From assembly GCA_022568115.1 (NCBI GenBank), contig JADFFP010000029.1, positions 1-9,660 of the forward strand: 9,660 nucleotides of DNA, read 5' to 3'. The notes beneath the pieces were generated by a model that was not told the origin of the DNA, did no database searches, and saw only the letters and a list, made by a program, of their open reading frames with translations. Source of the stretch: Pseudomonadota bacterium (GTDB lineage: Bacteria > Pseudomonadota > Alphaproteobacteria > Sphingomonadales > SMXR01). The position numbers and the translations under genes are program-made. Positions 1-6,005 of the stretch are shown here, one piece after another (within the stretch, counting starts at the first letter, position 1; each line of letters starts with the position of its first letter).

Positions 1-169
1 CCACCGCCTGATCCGCCAGATAGGCGCCGAAAGCCTCATAATACCCGTGCTCGCCGGAATAATCGGAAAACTCCTGATCGAGGGCGATTAAATCCTCTGC
101 CGTATACCGGGGCGCCTGGCCGCAGGCGGCCAGCGCCAATAACACGACAATTATTGTAACCTGTTTCAT
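1..169 (-). CDS. Lipoprotein, probable DUF4440/SnoaL-like (partial)
   Basis: Only the first 56 codons are inside the window; the gene runs off the left edge. The protein starts MKQVTIIVVLLALAACGQAP. That is a short basic N-terminus, a hydrophobic stretch and a lipobox LAAC with the lipidated cysteine at residue 16, so a membrane-anchored lipoprotein exported by the Sec pathway is expected. The following residues, including ALDQEFSDYSGEHG and AFGAYLADQAV, resemble the first helices of DUF4440 / NTF2-like proteins; this assignment is from memory of the family and is tentative. The start is fixed by AGGAGA placed 5 nt before the ATG. That ribosome binding site begins immediately after the folA stop codon, so this is the third gene of a thyA-folA transcription unit. 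It is too short here to appear as a long open frame. Confidence 0.75.
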   Translation of the reverse strand, partial: MKQVTIIVVLLALAACGQAPRYTAEDLIALDQEFSDYSGEHGYYEAFGAYLADQAV

Positions 170-180
170 CGCTGTCTCCT

Positions 181-675
181 TTATTTTCGCTCCAGAACCA
201 CAAAACTGAAGGCCGGAACATCACCTTCCCGCTTGAAATCCACGCGGGAGGCCTCGCGCCACAATGAGCGGTCCAAGTGGGGGAACAAGGCATCGCCCTC
301 CACCTCTTCATGGACCTCGGTCAGATAGATGCGGTCGGCCAGCGGCAGGGTCGCCTGGTAAATCTGACCGCCGCCGATCACCATCGCCTCAGGCCCGATC
401 CTGGCGGCTTTTTGCAGGGCTTGGTGGACGCTTCCAGCCACCACCAGGCCGGGGGCGCCGATGGCCGGGTTGCGGGTGACCACGATGCTGGTGCGCCCGG
501 GCAGTTCCACCCCGATCGATTGGTAAGTCTTGCGCCCCATGATGATCGGCTTGCCCATCGTCACTTTCTTGAAGTGCTTGAGGTCGGCGGGAATTTTCCA
601 CGGCAGCCGGCCGCGCCGGCCGATCACCCGGTTTTTTGCCACTGCCGCGATGAGACTGATCTTCATTGGCGCCAT
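181..675 (-). CDS. folA: Dihydrofolate reductase
   Basis: FolA reduces dihydrofolate to tetrahydrofolate with NADPH in the cytoplasm. It regenerates the folate cofactor that ThyA, encoded just upstream, oxidises when it makes dTMP. The 164-residue product has the usual length. Visible motifs are IAAVAKNRVIGRRGRLPW at the N-terminus, the catalytic acid Asp31 in DLKHFKK, the NADPH-binding MGRKTYQSIG (46-55), and VIGGGQIY (99-106) followed by the TE pair at 119-120. The first ATG (675) is preferred over the one at 666 because AGGAG lies 5 nt upstream of it. That AGGAG overlaps the TAG stop of thyA (TAGGAG), which suggests translational coupling. All key residues are present, so the enzyme should be functional. 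Confidence 0.97.
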   Translation of the reverse strand: MAPMKISLIAAVAKNRVIGRRGRLPWKIPADLKHFKKVTMGKPIIMGRKTYQSIGVELPGRTSIVVTRNPAIGAPGLVVAGSVHQALQKAARIGPEAMVIGGGQIYQATLPLADRIYLTEVHEEVEGDALFPHLDRSLWREASRVDFKREGDVPAFSFVVLERK

Positions 676-683
676 CCCCTCTC

Positions 684-1478
684 CTAAACCGCGACCGGGG
701 CTTTGATGTGGGGATAAGGGTCGTAGCCGGAAAGTTCAAAATCCTCATATTTAAATGAAAAAATATCCTTCACATCCGGGTTGATGGTCATGGCCGGCAG
801 GGCGCGGGGTTCTCGCGATAACTGCTCATCGCACTGCTCCAGATGATTGGCGTAAAGATGCACATCGCCGAAGGTGTGGACGAAATCGCCTGGCTCAAGG
901 CCGGCCGCCTGGGCGATCATCCGGGTCAGCAGCGCATAAGAGGCGATATTAAAGGGAACGCCCAGGAAGACATCGGCCGAGCGCTGGTACAGCTGGCACG
1001 AAAGCTTGCCCTCCGAGACAAAAAACTGGAACAGGCAGTGGCAGGGCGGCAGCGCCATTGTGCCGATCTCGCCGACGTTCCAGGCCGAGACAATATGGCG
1101 GCGCGAGGAAGGATTGCCCTTGATCTCAGCCACCACCCTTGCGATCTGATCGATCTTGCCGCCATCGGCGGCCGGCCAGGCGCGCCACTGGGCGCCGTAT
1201 ACCGGGCCCAGCTCGCCCTCCCCGTCGGCCCATTCGTTCCAGATTTTGACCCCGTGATCGGTGAGGTATTTGATATTGGTGTCCCCCTTCAACAGCCACA
1301 ACAGTTCATAAATGATCGATTTCAGGTGCAGTTTCTTGGTCGTCAGCAGCGGAAACCCCTGGCGTAAATCAAAGCGCATCTGGTGGCCGAAGACGGCATA
1401 GGTGCCGGTGCCGGTGCGGTCCTCCTTGAAGACGCCCTGGGTGCGGATACGTTTCAATAAATCCAGATACTGTTGCAT
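684..1478 (-). CDS. thyA: Thymidylate synthase (ThyA type)
   Basis: ThyA methylates dUMP to dTMP using 5,10-methylenetetrahydrofolate, releasing dihydrofolate for the downstream folA product. The protein has 264 residues, the same length as E. coli ThyA. The nucleophilic cysteine falls at position 146 in [13 protein letters not shown], as in E. coli. Other conserved parts are the phosphate-binding Arg21 (EDRTGTGT), the double Arg of [11 protein letters not shown] (124-134), [19 protein letters not shown] (164-182) and HLYANH (207-212). The start ATG lies 2 nt after a modest Shine-Dalgarno-like GGAAAG. It is the first gene of a minus-strand unit with folA and a lipoprotein gene, transcribed divergently from the HAD hydrolase gene. 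Identification is essentially certain. Confidence 0.98.
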   Translation of the reverse strand: MQQYLDLLKRIRTQGVFKEDRTGTGTYAVFGHQMRFDLRQGFPLLTTKKLHLKSIIYELLWLLKGDTNIKYLTDHGVKIWNEWADGEGELGPVYGAQWRAWPAADGGKIDQIARVVAEIKGNPSSRRHIVSAWNVGEIGTMALPPCHCLFQFFVSEGKLSCQLYQRSADVFLGVPFNIASYALLTRMIAQAAGLEPGDFVHTFGDVHLYANHLEQCDEQLSREPRALPAMTINPDVKDIFSFKYEDFELSGYDPYPHIKAPVAV

Positions 1479-1488
1479 GACTTTCCAA

Positions 1489-1522
1489 AACCGGTTTACT
1501 GTTGAGTACAGAATAACCGGTT
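1489..1522. promoter_or_regulatory. Paired AACCGGTT palindromes, possible operator
   Basis: The 66-bp divergent gap between thyA and the HAD gene holds two copies of the 8-bp palindrome AACCGGTT (1489-1496 and 1515-1522). Their centres are 26 bp apart. Between them lies a further imperfect dyad, CTGT-N5-ACAG. Spaced palindromes in a short divergent promoter suggest a dimeric regulator, but no regulator can be named. No convincing -35/-10 pair was found for either direction. Confidence 0.35.
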
Positions 1523-1544
1523 ATCCTTCAAGGGGGATAAATGA

Positions 1545-2312
1545 ATGGATCTTGACGGCATCACCACCCTTTCGTTTGACTGTTACGGAACCCTGATCGA
1601 CTGGGAGGCCGGGCTTCTGGCGGCGCTACGGCCGTGGCTGAAAAAGAACCGGAAAAATCCCCCCGACGAACAGGTGCTGGAGATCTACGGCGAGCTGGAA
1701 TTTGAGGCCGAAGAGGCCGCGCCCGGCGCTCTTTACCCGAAAATCCTGGGCAATGTCCACCAGGCCCTGGGCGAGCATTTCGGGATTCCGTCAAGCGCCG
1801 CTGAACAAACCGCGTTCGCCGCCTCGATCGGGGACTGGCCGGCGTTTCCCGACAGCCCGGGAGCGCTCAAGTACCTGAAACAGCATTTCAAACTGGTTAT
1901 CCTTTCCAACATCGACAGGGCGTCATTCGCCCTCAGCGAAAAAAAGCTCGGGGTCGAGTTCGACGCCGTTTACACCGCAGAGGAGATCGGCAGCTACAAA
2001 CCCGATAAGAAAAATTTCAGATATCTGCTGAGCCGCCTGAAAGAGGAATTCGGAACCCGTCCCGATCAGCTGTTACACGTCGCCCAGTCGCTGTTCCACG
2101 ACCACGAACCGGCCAAGAAAATGAACCTCCACACCTGCTGGATCGACCGCCGCGCCGGCCGGGACGGCGCCGGCGCCACGGTGGTCCTTTACGGCCCCAT
2201 CGATTACGATTTCCGGTTCACAACCATGGCTGAATTCGTCAAGGCGCATAAGAAACACCTTTCTTTCATCAAATTGGAGAAAAGGTTCAGCGCCCGCGAA
2301 AATAGCGACTGA
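1545..2312 (+). CDS. HAD-superfamily hydrolase, haloacid dehalogenase type II-like
   Basis: This is a cytoplasmic HAD hydrolase of 255 residues. Motif I is FDCYGTLIDW with nucleophile Asp12, motif II is Ser121 in LSN, and the conserved lysine is Lys152 in YKPDKKNF. Motif III is the acidic/histidine stretch AQSLFHDHEPAK (180-191), followed by CWIDRR. This layout matches proteins usually labelled (S)-2-haloacid dehalogenase type II or HAD-IA hydrolase. The true substrate cannot be read from sequence, and dehalogenation should not be assumed. The start has AAGGGGG 8 nt upstream. A second ATG at 1541 is out of frame and opens only a four-codon frame that overlaps the start. The C-terminus is odd: after KAHK (233-236) comes a lysine-rich tail of 19 residues. 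A second copy of the preceding 111 bp, at 3296, continues instead into GETG and a stop, so this tail may have been acquired by rearrangement. Confidence 0.88.
   Translation: MDLDGITTLSFDCYGTLIDWEAGLLAALRPWLKKNRKNPPDEQVLEIYGELEFEAEEAAPGALYPKILGNVHQALGEHFGIPSSAAEQTAFAASIGDWPAFPDSPGALKYLKQHFKLVILSNIDRASFALSEKKLGVEFDAVYTAEEIGSYKPDKKNFRYLLSRLKEEFGTRPDQLLHVAQSLFHDHEPAKKMNLHTCWIDRRAGRDGAGATVVLYGPIDYDFRFTTMAEFVKAHKKHLSFIKLEKRFSARENSD
2142..2252 (+). repeat. Direct repeat copy A (3' part of HAD gene)
   Basis: This 111-bp stretch encodes residues 200-236 of the HAD hydrolase. It aligns without gaps to 3296-3406 with 13 mismatches by hand count. Positions 2156-2197 are an uninterrupted 42-bp identity with 3310-3351, and most differences lie in the second half. 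Similarity stops at the AAG codon ending at 2252, where the sequence also becomes more AT-rich. Confidence 0.92.
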
Positions 2313-2404
2313 GAATTGGAGAAATTTTAACGAGGAAATTAGGCTGGTTTTCCTTGAAAGGAACCCTTATATTTGCTTTTGTGAGAAACTTGGGACGGTC
2401 TCAA

Positions 2405-2767
2405 ATGTTTAATTGGTTAAAAAAGAGACGATTATACGAGCAGGAAAAACTATTGTTCCAGAACTGTTGTGCCTGTGCCTACATTTTAGGCTGTTTTGAG
2501 GATGATCGTTTCGAGAATAATATTTCACTCAAATTTACAAAGGATTTTGTTTCTAATGTAAACGCAATGGAGCAAGCCAACCGCAGAATAGCTTCCACTA
2601 CCCACGATGGAGAGTTAGCATCCCTTGACGACGCCGAGATTCTATTGAACATTAATAGGGAATTACGTCGTATTTATGAATTTGACATTCTGAGTCCGCT
2701 CAAGACATTTGATCAGGTAAACACACCCCTAGAGGGGTGGGATGAATATTTAAAACGAGAAATTTAA
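2405..2767 (+). CDS. Hypothetical protein, AT-rich orphan
   Basis: I do not recognise this 120-residue protein. It begins MFNWLKKRRLYEQEKLLFQN and has a cysteine cluster (CCAC, then C further on) within residues 22-34. It has no signal peptide or membrane segment and looks mostly helical and charged. The frame extends upstream to a TTG at 2354. I prefer the ATG at 2405, because a GGGACGG stretch lies 7 nt before it and the upstream codons give an unconvincing hydrophobic lead. Base composition is clearly more AT-rich than the HAD gene on its left. It lies between the two copies of the HAD 3' repeat, next to a degraded transposase, so lateral acquisition is likely. It could be cargo of a lost mobile element. 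Confidence 0.55.
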   Translation: MFNWLKKRRLYEQEKLLFQNCCACAYILGCFEDDRFENNISLKFTKDFVSNVNAMEQANRRIASTTHDGELASLDDAEILLNINRELRRIYEFDILSPLKTFDQVNTPLEGWDEYLKREI

Positions 2768-2961
2768 GGGTTTATTTATTTTGGATAATGGTTAATTTTG
2801 GAGGCCGTTCAATTCATTTAAGAGTTCAGTGTTTGTCATGTAAAATGAGTTTGATGTTAAGTTTTTTATTTCCTCCTCATTTAAACTAGGGTGTGAACCC
2901 AATTTAATTTATTGATTTTGTTTACGTTTTTTAATTCAGTCACCTAAAGGGAGATTGAACT
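2768..2961. other. AT-rich gap before the transposase remnant
   Basis: This AT-rich stretch should contain the left end of the insertion sequence, but I could not recognise a terminal inverted repeat, and the right end has been lost. A small perfect hairpin GGGT-GTGA-ACCC lies near 2889-2900. On the minus strand a frame of 37 codons, including the stop, is open at 2792-2902 and has protein-like composition; it has no ribosome binding site and may be noise or a gene fragment. Confidence 0.4.
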
Positions 2962-3299
2962 ATGCGTTTTGACTTGTCTGATGATGAAAGGGCGATCATC
3001 CAGTCCTTGCTTCCAGCAAACCGGAAAGGTCCCAGGCGGGTTGATGATCGCCGTGTTTTGAATGGTATTTTCTATATTCTGCACACCGGAGCGCCATGGC
3101 GTGATCTTCCGGAGCGTTATAGAGCGCGCACGACCGTCTATAACCGCTATGCCCGCTGGGCGCGGCGCGGGGTCTAGCGCGATATATTTGTGGCGCTTGC
3201 CCGAACATCCGAAGACAGTCTGTTTTTTATCGACAGCAGCATCGTCAAGGCCACCGCGCAACTTCTGGCGCAAAAGGGGGGAGCTGGCGCAGGATATCG
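2962..3299 (+). pseudogene. IS5-family transposase remnant
   Basis: The frame starts MRFDLSDDERAIIQSLLP with GGGAG 8 nt upstream. It continues through RRVDDRRVLNGIFYILHTGAPWRDLPERY, the N-terminal domain of IS5-family (DDE) transposases. At codon 72 an amber TAG replaces what is normally Trp in the RRAGVW-like motif. The same frame then continues with RDIFVALARTSEDSLFFIDSSIVKA, which contains the first catalytic aspartate (FIDSS). After AQKGG a run of six G appears to carry a +1 frameshift: in the shifted frame the sequence reads GELAQDI, as expected for the family. At about 3296 the transposase stops and the sequence becomes the 3' end of a HAD gene. The second and third catalytic acids are absent. 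The element is dead by three independent lesions. The shifted reading frame is in phase with the downstream HAD fragment. Confidence 0.88.
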
Positions 3300-3421
3300 A
3301 CCGCCGCCACGGCCGGGACGGCGCCGGCGCCACGGTGGTCCTTTACGGCCCGATTGATTACGATTTCCGGTTTGAATCGATGGCTGAATTCACCAGGGCC
3401 CATAAGGGGGAGACGGGTTAG
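3296..3421 (+). pseudogene. HAD hydrolase 3' fragment (repeat copy B)
   Basis: This fragment encodes IDRRHGRDGAGATVVLYG and onward to TRAHKGETG and a TAG stop. It matches residues 200-236 of the intact HAD gene at 1545-2312 (98/111 nucleotides over 3296-3406, no gaps). The upstream 80% of the gene is missing and is replaced by transposase sequence. It has no start or ribosome binding site of its own. The differences include synonymous third-base changes and clustered amino-acid changes, so it is not a fresh exact duplication. It may be the displaced original 3' end of the HAD gene or a remnant of a second, related gene. Confidence 0.85.
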
Positions 3422-3440
3422 GGTTTTATCGAACCTATTG

Positions 3441-3608
3441 CTAGCCGATGACTTTCCTAATAGTTGTTAGCGTCCAACCTTCGGCTTCGCTTCCTTCGTA
3501 CGTACTCGAAACGGCACCCGCCTTCATGCGTAGTTGTTGTTCCTTCTTGATCTGAGCCTCAGTAGTTTTGGGTGGAAACTTTTCAACTATTTTTGTAGTT
3601 TTAGGCAT
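3441..3608 (-). CDS. Small hypothetical protein, 55 aa
   Basis: A short frame starts MPKTTKIVEKFPPKTTEAQI, has a charged middle (KKEQQLRMKA) and ends EGWTLTTIRKVIG. A strong Shine-Dalgarno AAGGAG lies 6 nt before the ATG at 3608. The gene begins 19 bp after the stop of the lipoprotein gene at 3628-4554, on the same strand, so the two are probably co-transcribed. There is no signal peptide or membrane segment, and the N-terminal half is lysine-rich. The function is unknown. The good ribosome binding site, tight spacing and balanced composition argue that it is real even though it is short. Confidence 0.65.
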   Translation of the reverse strand: MPKTTKIVEKFPPKTTEAQIKKEQQLRMKAGAVSSTYEGSEAEGWTLTTIRKVIG

Positions 3609-3627
3609 GGTCTTCTCCTTCGAAGGG

Positions 3628-4554
3628 CTATTGCTCTGAATTCATTGCGGCCGCCCATTTAGCCAAGTTTTCTTCAGTCCGATCTTCTAATGTGCTTAAA
3701 ATCAATTTTAGAATTGTCTTGGCATTTGCATCATTTTCTGCTCCCCCAAGCATACCTTCTGCGGCACTTAATTGGGTTTCTCCGAGCTCTTCTTCAACTT
3801 TGCTTTTAGTAAAATCATCCAACTCGGATGGGAGATTCTGAAGGATTTCCCAAGCCTTTCCGCTTGGCAACAAATCTGCCTTTTCAAGTAATTTTTCGAC
3901 TTCAACTTGCGCTCTTTCTTCGACAAATTCTGGGGTTCGTATCACTTCAGCAACTTTTATTTTCGCCGCCTCTGCCCTTTCAGTTGCTTCTTTGACAACC
4001 TCGGCCAAAGCCTCAGGGATTGATCCTGATGCGTGATAGAGCCGTATATCATGTAGTGCAACCCCAAGAGGGTATTCCTCAATAGGCTTTTTAAGCCCTT
4101 CATAAATTACTACCAGGACTTCGTCCCGTTTTGCGGTCATCAACTGGATAATCGCGGTCAGGGTTTGCTCAAAATAGACCCGCTTGTCGACGCTGGCCTG
4201 GACCGCACCCAGTCCGCCCGCCGTAGCGGCTAACGCGGATTTCAGTCCCGGTCCGCCAGTTACCGCAGCAGCTGCTTCTAATCCTAAACGGGAAATATCA
4301 GTGGCAAGATCAAAACTGACGCTCTCTTTGTAGAGTTTTCTTTTGTAAACTTCGAAAGCTTTGTCAGATTCAAAAATCAACGCGTAAATTTTATTATCTC
4401 TACAATCTTTATCATCACAATCTTCATCTAATGTGATTTCAATCGGCTTTGGATAGCCGGGAATTGAGGCACACCCCGCCAAAAACAGTAATCCTAAAAG
4501 CCCGAGTAAAATCAGCTTTGAAAAATGAACAGGTAACCCGGCTTTGAAGTGCAT
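3628..4554 (-). CDS. Putative helical lipoprotein
   Basis: The 308-residue product begins MHFKAGLPVH, then has a hydrophobic run and the lipobox LAGC with the lipidated cysteine at residue 28. Alanine at the +2 position suggests sorting to the outer membrane. After a short acidic, cysteine-containing stretch (DEDCDDKDC, about 42-50) comes an alanine/glycine-rich segment, then long amphipathic helices rich in Glu, Ala and Lys. I recall similar unnamed lipoproteins in proteobacteria with a FEQTL...YPLGVALHDIRLYH-type core, but no function is known to me. The ATG at 4554 is chosen because GGGGGAG lies 7 nt upstream; an in-frame TTG at 4575 is less likely. A promoter candidate lies at 4598-4625. 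The gene is AT-rich relative to thyA, folA and fumC and heads a probable two-gene unit with the 55-codon gene. Confidence 0.75.
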   Translation of the reverse strand: MHFKAGLPVHFSKLILLGLLGLLFLAGCASIPGYPKPIEITLDEDCDDKDCRDNKIYALIFESDKAFEVYKRKLYKESVSFDLATDISRLGLEAAAAVTGGPGLKSALAATAGGLGAVQASVDKRVYFEQTLTAIIQLMTAKRDEVLVVIYEGLKKPIEEYPLGVALHDIRLYHASGSIPEALAEVVKEATERAEAAKIKVAEVIRTPEFVEERAQVEVEKLLEKADLLPSGKAWEILQNLPSELDDFTKSKVEEELGETQLSAAEGMLGGAENDANAKTILKLILSTLEDRTEENLAKWAAAMNSEQ

Positions 4555-4597
4555 CCCACGTCTCCCCCATAGCAAAAACAGATAGAATCGTTAAAGT

Positions 4598-4625
4598 TGT
4601 ATATCATAATAATTATTATTCTCAA
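4598..4625 (-). promoter_or_regulatory. Candidate promoter of the lipoprotein gene
   Basis: Read on the minus strand, TTGAGA (4625-4620) and TATACA (4603-4598) are separated by 16 bp, giving a leader of roughly 37 nt to the ATG at 4554. The spacer is almost filled by a perfect 14-bp palindrome, ATAATAATTATTAT (4606-4619), which could be an operator or simply AT-rich promoter DNA. The promoter is divergent from ssrA. Confidence 0.45.
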
Positions 4626-4680
4626 AGTAGATTTATATTGATGCCTTTAATTTTCCCCAAAAATCCCCTATATAGAGGGT

Positions 4681-5003
4681 GTCAGCTTGCTGACTATGGC
4701 AATAAACGGTGCGTGTAATAGGCATCGCGGACCCGGGGGCAGTACCCGGCGCCTCCACCAAAAGCCCTGCCCATAAAAAGGATGTAAGAGTTTTCAGGGT
4801 TTTTGATGGGGGCGAACCAGGATCGACGGGTGTTCAAAGACGTAACTCTTTGCCCGGCATGATACCGCCGCAACGGGTCAAACTTACAAATGCTAACGAT
4901 AATGAAGCATTGGCAGTTGCCGCCTAATGAACAGCCTAACGGCCAAGTAATAAGGCACTGACTACCGCGGCCCGGAGGACGCCGGGCAACAGAAGTCCTC
5001 CAC
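4681..5003 (+). ncRNA. ssrA: Transfer-messenger RNA, permuted two-piece type
   Basis: tmRNA rescues stalled ribosomes and adds a degradation tag. Here the gene is circularly permuted, as in alphaproteobacteria. The acceptor piece comes first. A small hairpin GTCAG-CTTG-CTGAC (4681-4694) leads to a T arm with stem CCGGG/CCCGG (4733-4737, 4745-4749) around loop GGCAGTA, then CGCCTCC and ACCA ending at 4760. An intervening segment (4761-4807) can fold through CCCTG (4765-4769) and CAGGG (4795-4799) and would be removed. The coding piece starts at 4808 with GGGGGCGAACCAGGATCGAC. Its GGGGGCG (4808-4814) pairs with CGCCTCC, giving the G3-U70 wobble that marks alanine charging. The tag frame is at 4892-4927. 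A pseudoknot closes the 3' end: CCCGG/CCGGG (4971-4975, 4982-4986) interleaved with AGGAC/GTCCT (4976-4980, 4995-4999). The 5' and 3' ends are estimates. A TATATA at 4669-4674 may be its -10 box, with no clear -35. Confidence 0.95.
4892..4927 (+). other. tmRNA tag reading frame (ANDNEALAVAA)
   Basis: Eleven codons, GCT through GCC, followed by TAA encode ANDNEALAVAA. Alphaproteobacterial tags typically have an ANDN start and an AVAA end, so the resume codon is inferred to be GCT at 4892. With the alanine carried by the tmRNA itself, the added peptide would be AANDNEALAVAA. The C-terminal AVAA resembles the ClpX recognition end, and the AND N-terminal part is the kind of sequence bound by SspB, whose gene follows. 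Confidence 0.9.
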
Positions 5004-5014
5004 TTTATTTTTCC
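4974..5014 (+). terminator. Possible ssrA terminator overlapping the 3' pseudoknot
   Basis: GGAGGAC (4974-4980) can pair fully with GTCCTCC (4995-5001), and the stem is followed by a T-rich run (5004-5012). The same strand forms the pseudoknot stem, so RNA structure and termination signal may share sequence. Confidence 0.4.
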
Positions 5015-5030
5015 TTAAAACATGTCCGCT

Positions 5031-5065
5031 TATAATTGACTTTTCGGCCCGGATGTCCTTTCTAT
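5031..5065 (+). promoter_or_regulatory. Candidate promoter elements upstream of sspB
   Basis: A consensus TATAAT (5031-5036) overlaps by one base a TTGACT (5036-5041). The first could serve as a -10 box, though only a T-rich stretch sits at its -35 position. The second could serve as a -35 for a weak TTCTAT (5060-5065) 18 bp downstream. Either would give sspB its own promoter independent of ssrA. Confidence 0.4.
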
Positions 5066-5106
5066 GGATCAGGGAGCCCGGATATCTTTATTTGGGGTGT
5101 TGCAAT

Positions 5107-5607
5107 ATGAGCGAAAGTCACATCGATTACCAGGCGCTGGTGCACAAGGCCTTGCGGGGGGCGGTGCGTGAGATTCTGTTGATCCTCGAGGCCAAAGGGC
5201 TTCAGGGCGATCACCATTATTACATCACCTTCAAAACCGAGGCCGAGGGGGTGCAAGTCCCGAAACGGATGAAGACCCAATACCCCCATGAGATGACGAT
5301 AGTGATCCAGCACCGCTACTGGGACCTGAAAGTCCATGACGACCGGTTCGAGATCGGGCTTTCCTTCAACCAGCGGCCGGAACATCTGGTGATCCCGTTC
5401 GAGGCGATCACCTCGCTGGTCGACCCGTCCCAGCGCTTTGCCCTGCAGTTCGATGCCAAGGCGGAAGCGGAAGCCGAGGAGGGACAGCTGTTCGATCACC
5501 TGACCCCTGAAAAAGACGCTCCCGGGCCTGAGACGGAGGCAGATCAGAAAATTGACGAAAAAAATCAAGATAATGTCGTCGCCCTTGATGCCTTCCGCAA
5601 AAGCTGA
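5107..5607 (+). CDS. sspB: SspB, ClpXP adaptor for ssrA-tagged proteins
   Basis: The 166-residue product starts MSESHIDYQALVHKALRGAV, contains HHYYITFKT and PHEMTIVIQHRYWDL, and has the FEIGLSFNQRPEHLVIPFEAI core of the SspB fold. A variable acidic linker (about 117-155) follows, then a short conserved C-terminal tail VVALDAFRKS, which in SspB proteins docks on ClpX. SspB binds ssrA-tagged polypeptides and hands them to ClpXP for destruction in the cytoplasm. The ssrA gene that writes this tag lies about 100 bp upstream on the same strand. The ATG at 5107 is preferred because GGGG (5094-5097) lies 9 nt before it and it gives the usual family start. An in-frame upstream start would add 18 atypical residues. 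The length and domain order are normal for the alphaproteobacterial form. Confidence 0.93.
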   Translation: MSESHIDYQALVHKALRGAVREILLILEAKGLQGDHHYYITFKTEAEGVQVPKRMKTQYPHEMTIVIQHRYWDLKVHDDRFEIGLSFNQRPEHLVIPFEAITSLVDPSQRFALQFDAKAEAEAEEGQLFDHLTPEKDAPGPETEADQKIDEKNQDNVVALDAFRKS

Positions 5608-5739
5608 CCCCGTATTATCGCCTGTTAGGCGTGGCCCTGCCCATTCCTGATAATTTTCTCGTTTCCCTTCTTGGGCTTTGGGGGTGTCCTGTCGTGAGCA
5701 TTTCGTTTGCAAAATGTTTACAAAAGTTAGGAGGGAGCC

Positions 5740-5949
5740 ATGACAGATCACGTCTACAAAAAGGTGGAGCTGGTTGGCAGCTCTAAGGATTCTATCGAGT
5801 CGGCAATCGAAACCGCCATTCAGACGGCAGGAAAATCACTTAAAAATCTTGACTGGTTCGAGGTTGTAGAAACACGAGGAAACATCGAGAAAGGCCAAGT
5901 GGCTCATTATCAGGTCGAGTTAAAAGTCGGATTTCGTATCGAGCGCTAG
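5740..5949 (+). CDS. Dodecin family flavin-binding protein
   Basis: This is a complete 69-residue dodecin. It contains [19 protein letters not shown] at the N-terminus, the flavin-stacking tryptophan in NLDWFEV (Trp39) and the closing strand [15 protein letters not shown]. Dodecins assemble as hollow dodecamers that store or buffer flavins (FMN, riboflavin or lumichrome) in the cytoplasm. A near-ideal AGGAGGG lies 5 nt before the ATG. It is 132 bp downstream of sspB. A short hairpin CGCCT-GTT-AGGCG (5619-5631) sits in that gap without a T run, so it is unclear whether the genes are co-transcribed. No key residue is missing. Confidence 0.93.
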   Translation: MTDHVYKKVELVGSSKDSIESAIETAIQTAGKSLKNLDWFEVVETRGNIEKGQVAHYQVELKVGFRIER

Positions 5950-6005
5950 AGTCCTAAATTGATCGTTCAGAGTTCAAAATCTGTCGTCCTGATGAATCCA
6001 GTAAC

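Noticed and set aside
843..1367. Plus-strand frame of 174 codons opposite thyA
   Set aside because: It is an antisense shadow of a certain thymidylate synthase.
4709..4927. Plus-strand frame of 72 codons
   Set aside because: It lies wholly within the permuted tmRNA and ends on the tag stop codon; it is not a protein gene.
5053..5106. Upstream extension of sspB
   Set aside because: The extra 18 residues do not resemble the family start, and a Shine-Dalgarno fits the ATG at 5107.
5062..5751. Minus-strand frame of 229 codons opposite sspB
   Set aside because: It is a shadow; the plus strand encodes a clear SspB with all family features.
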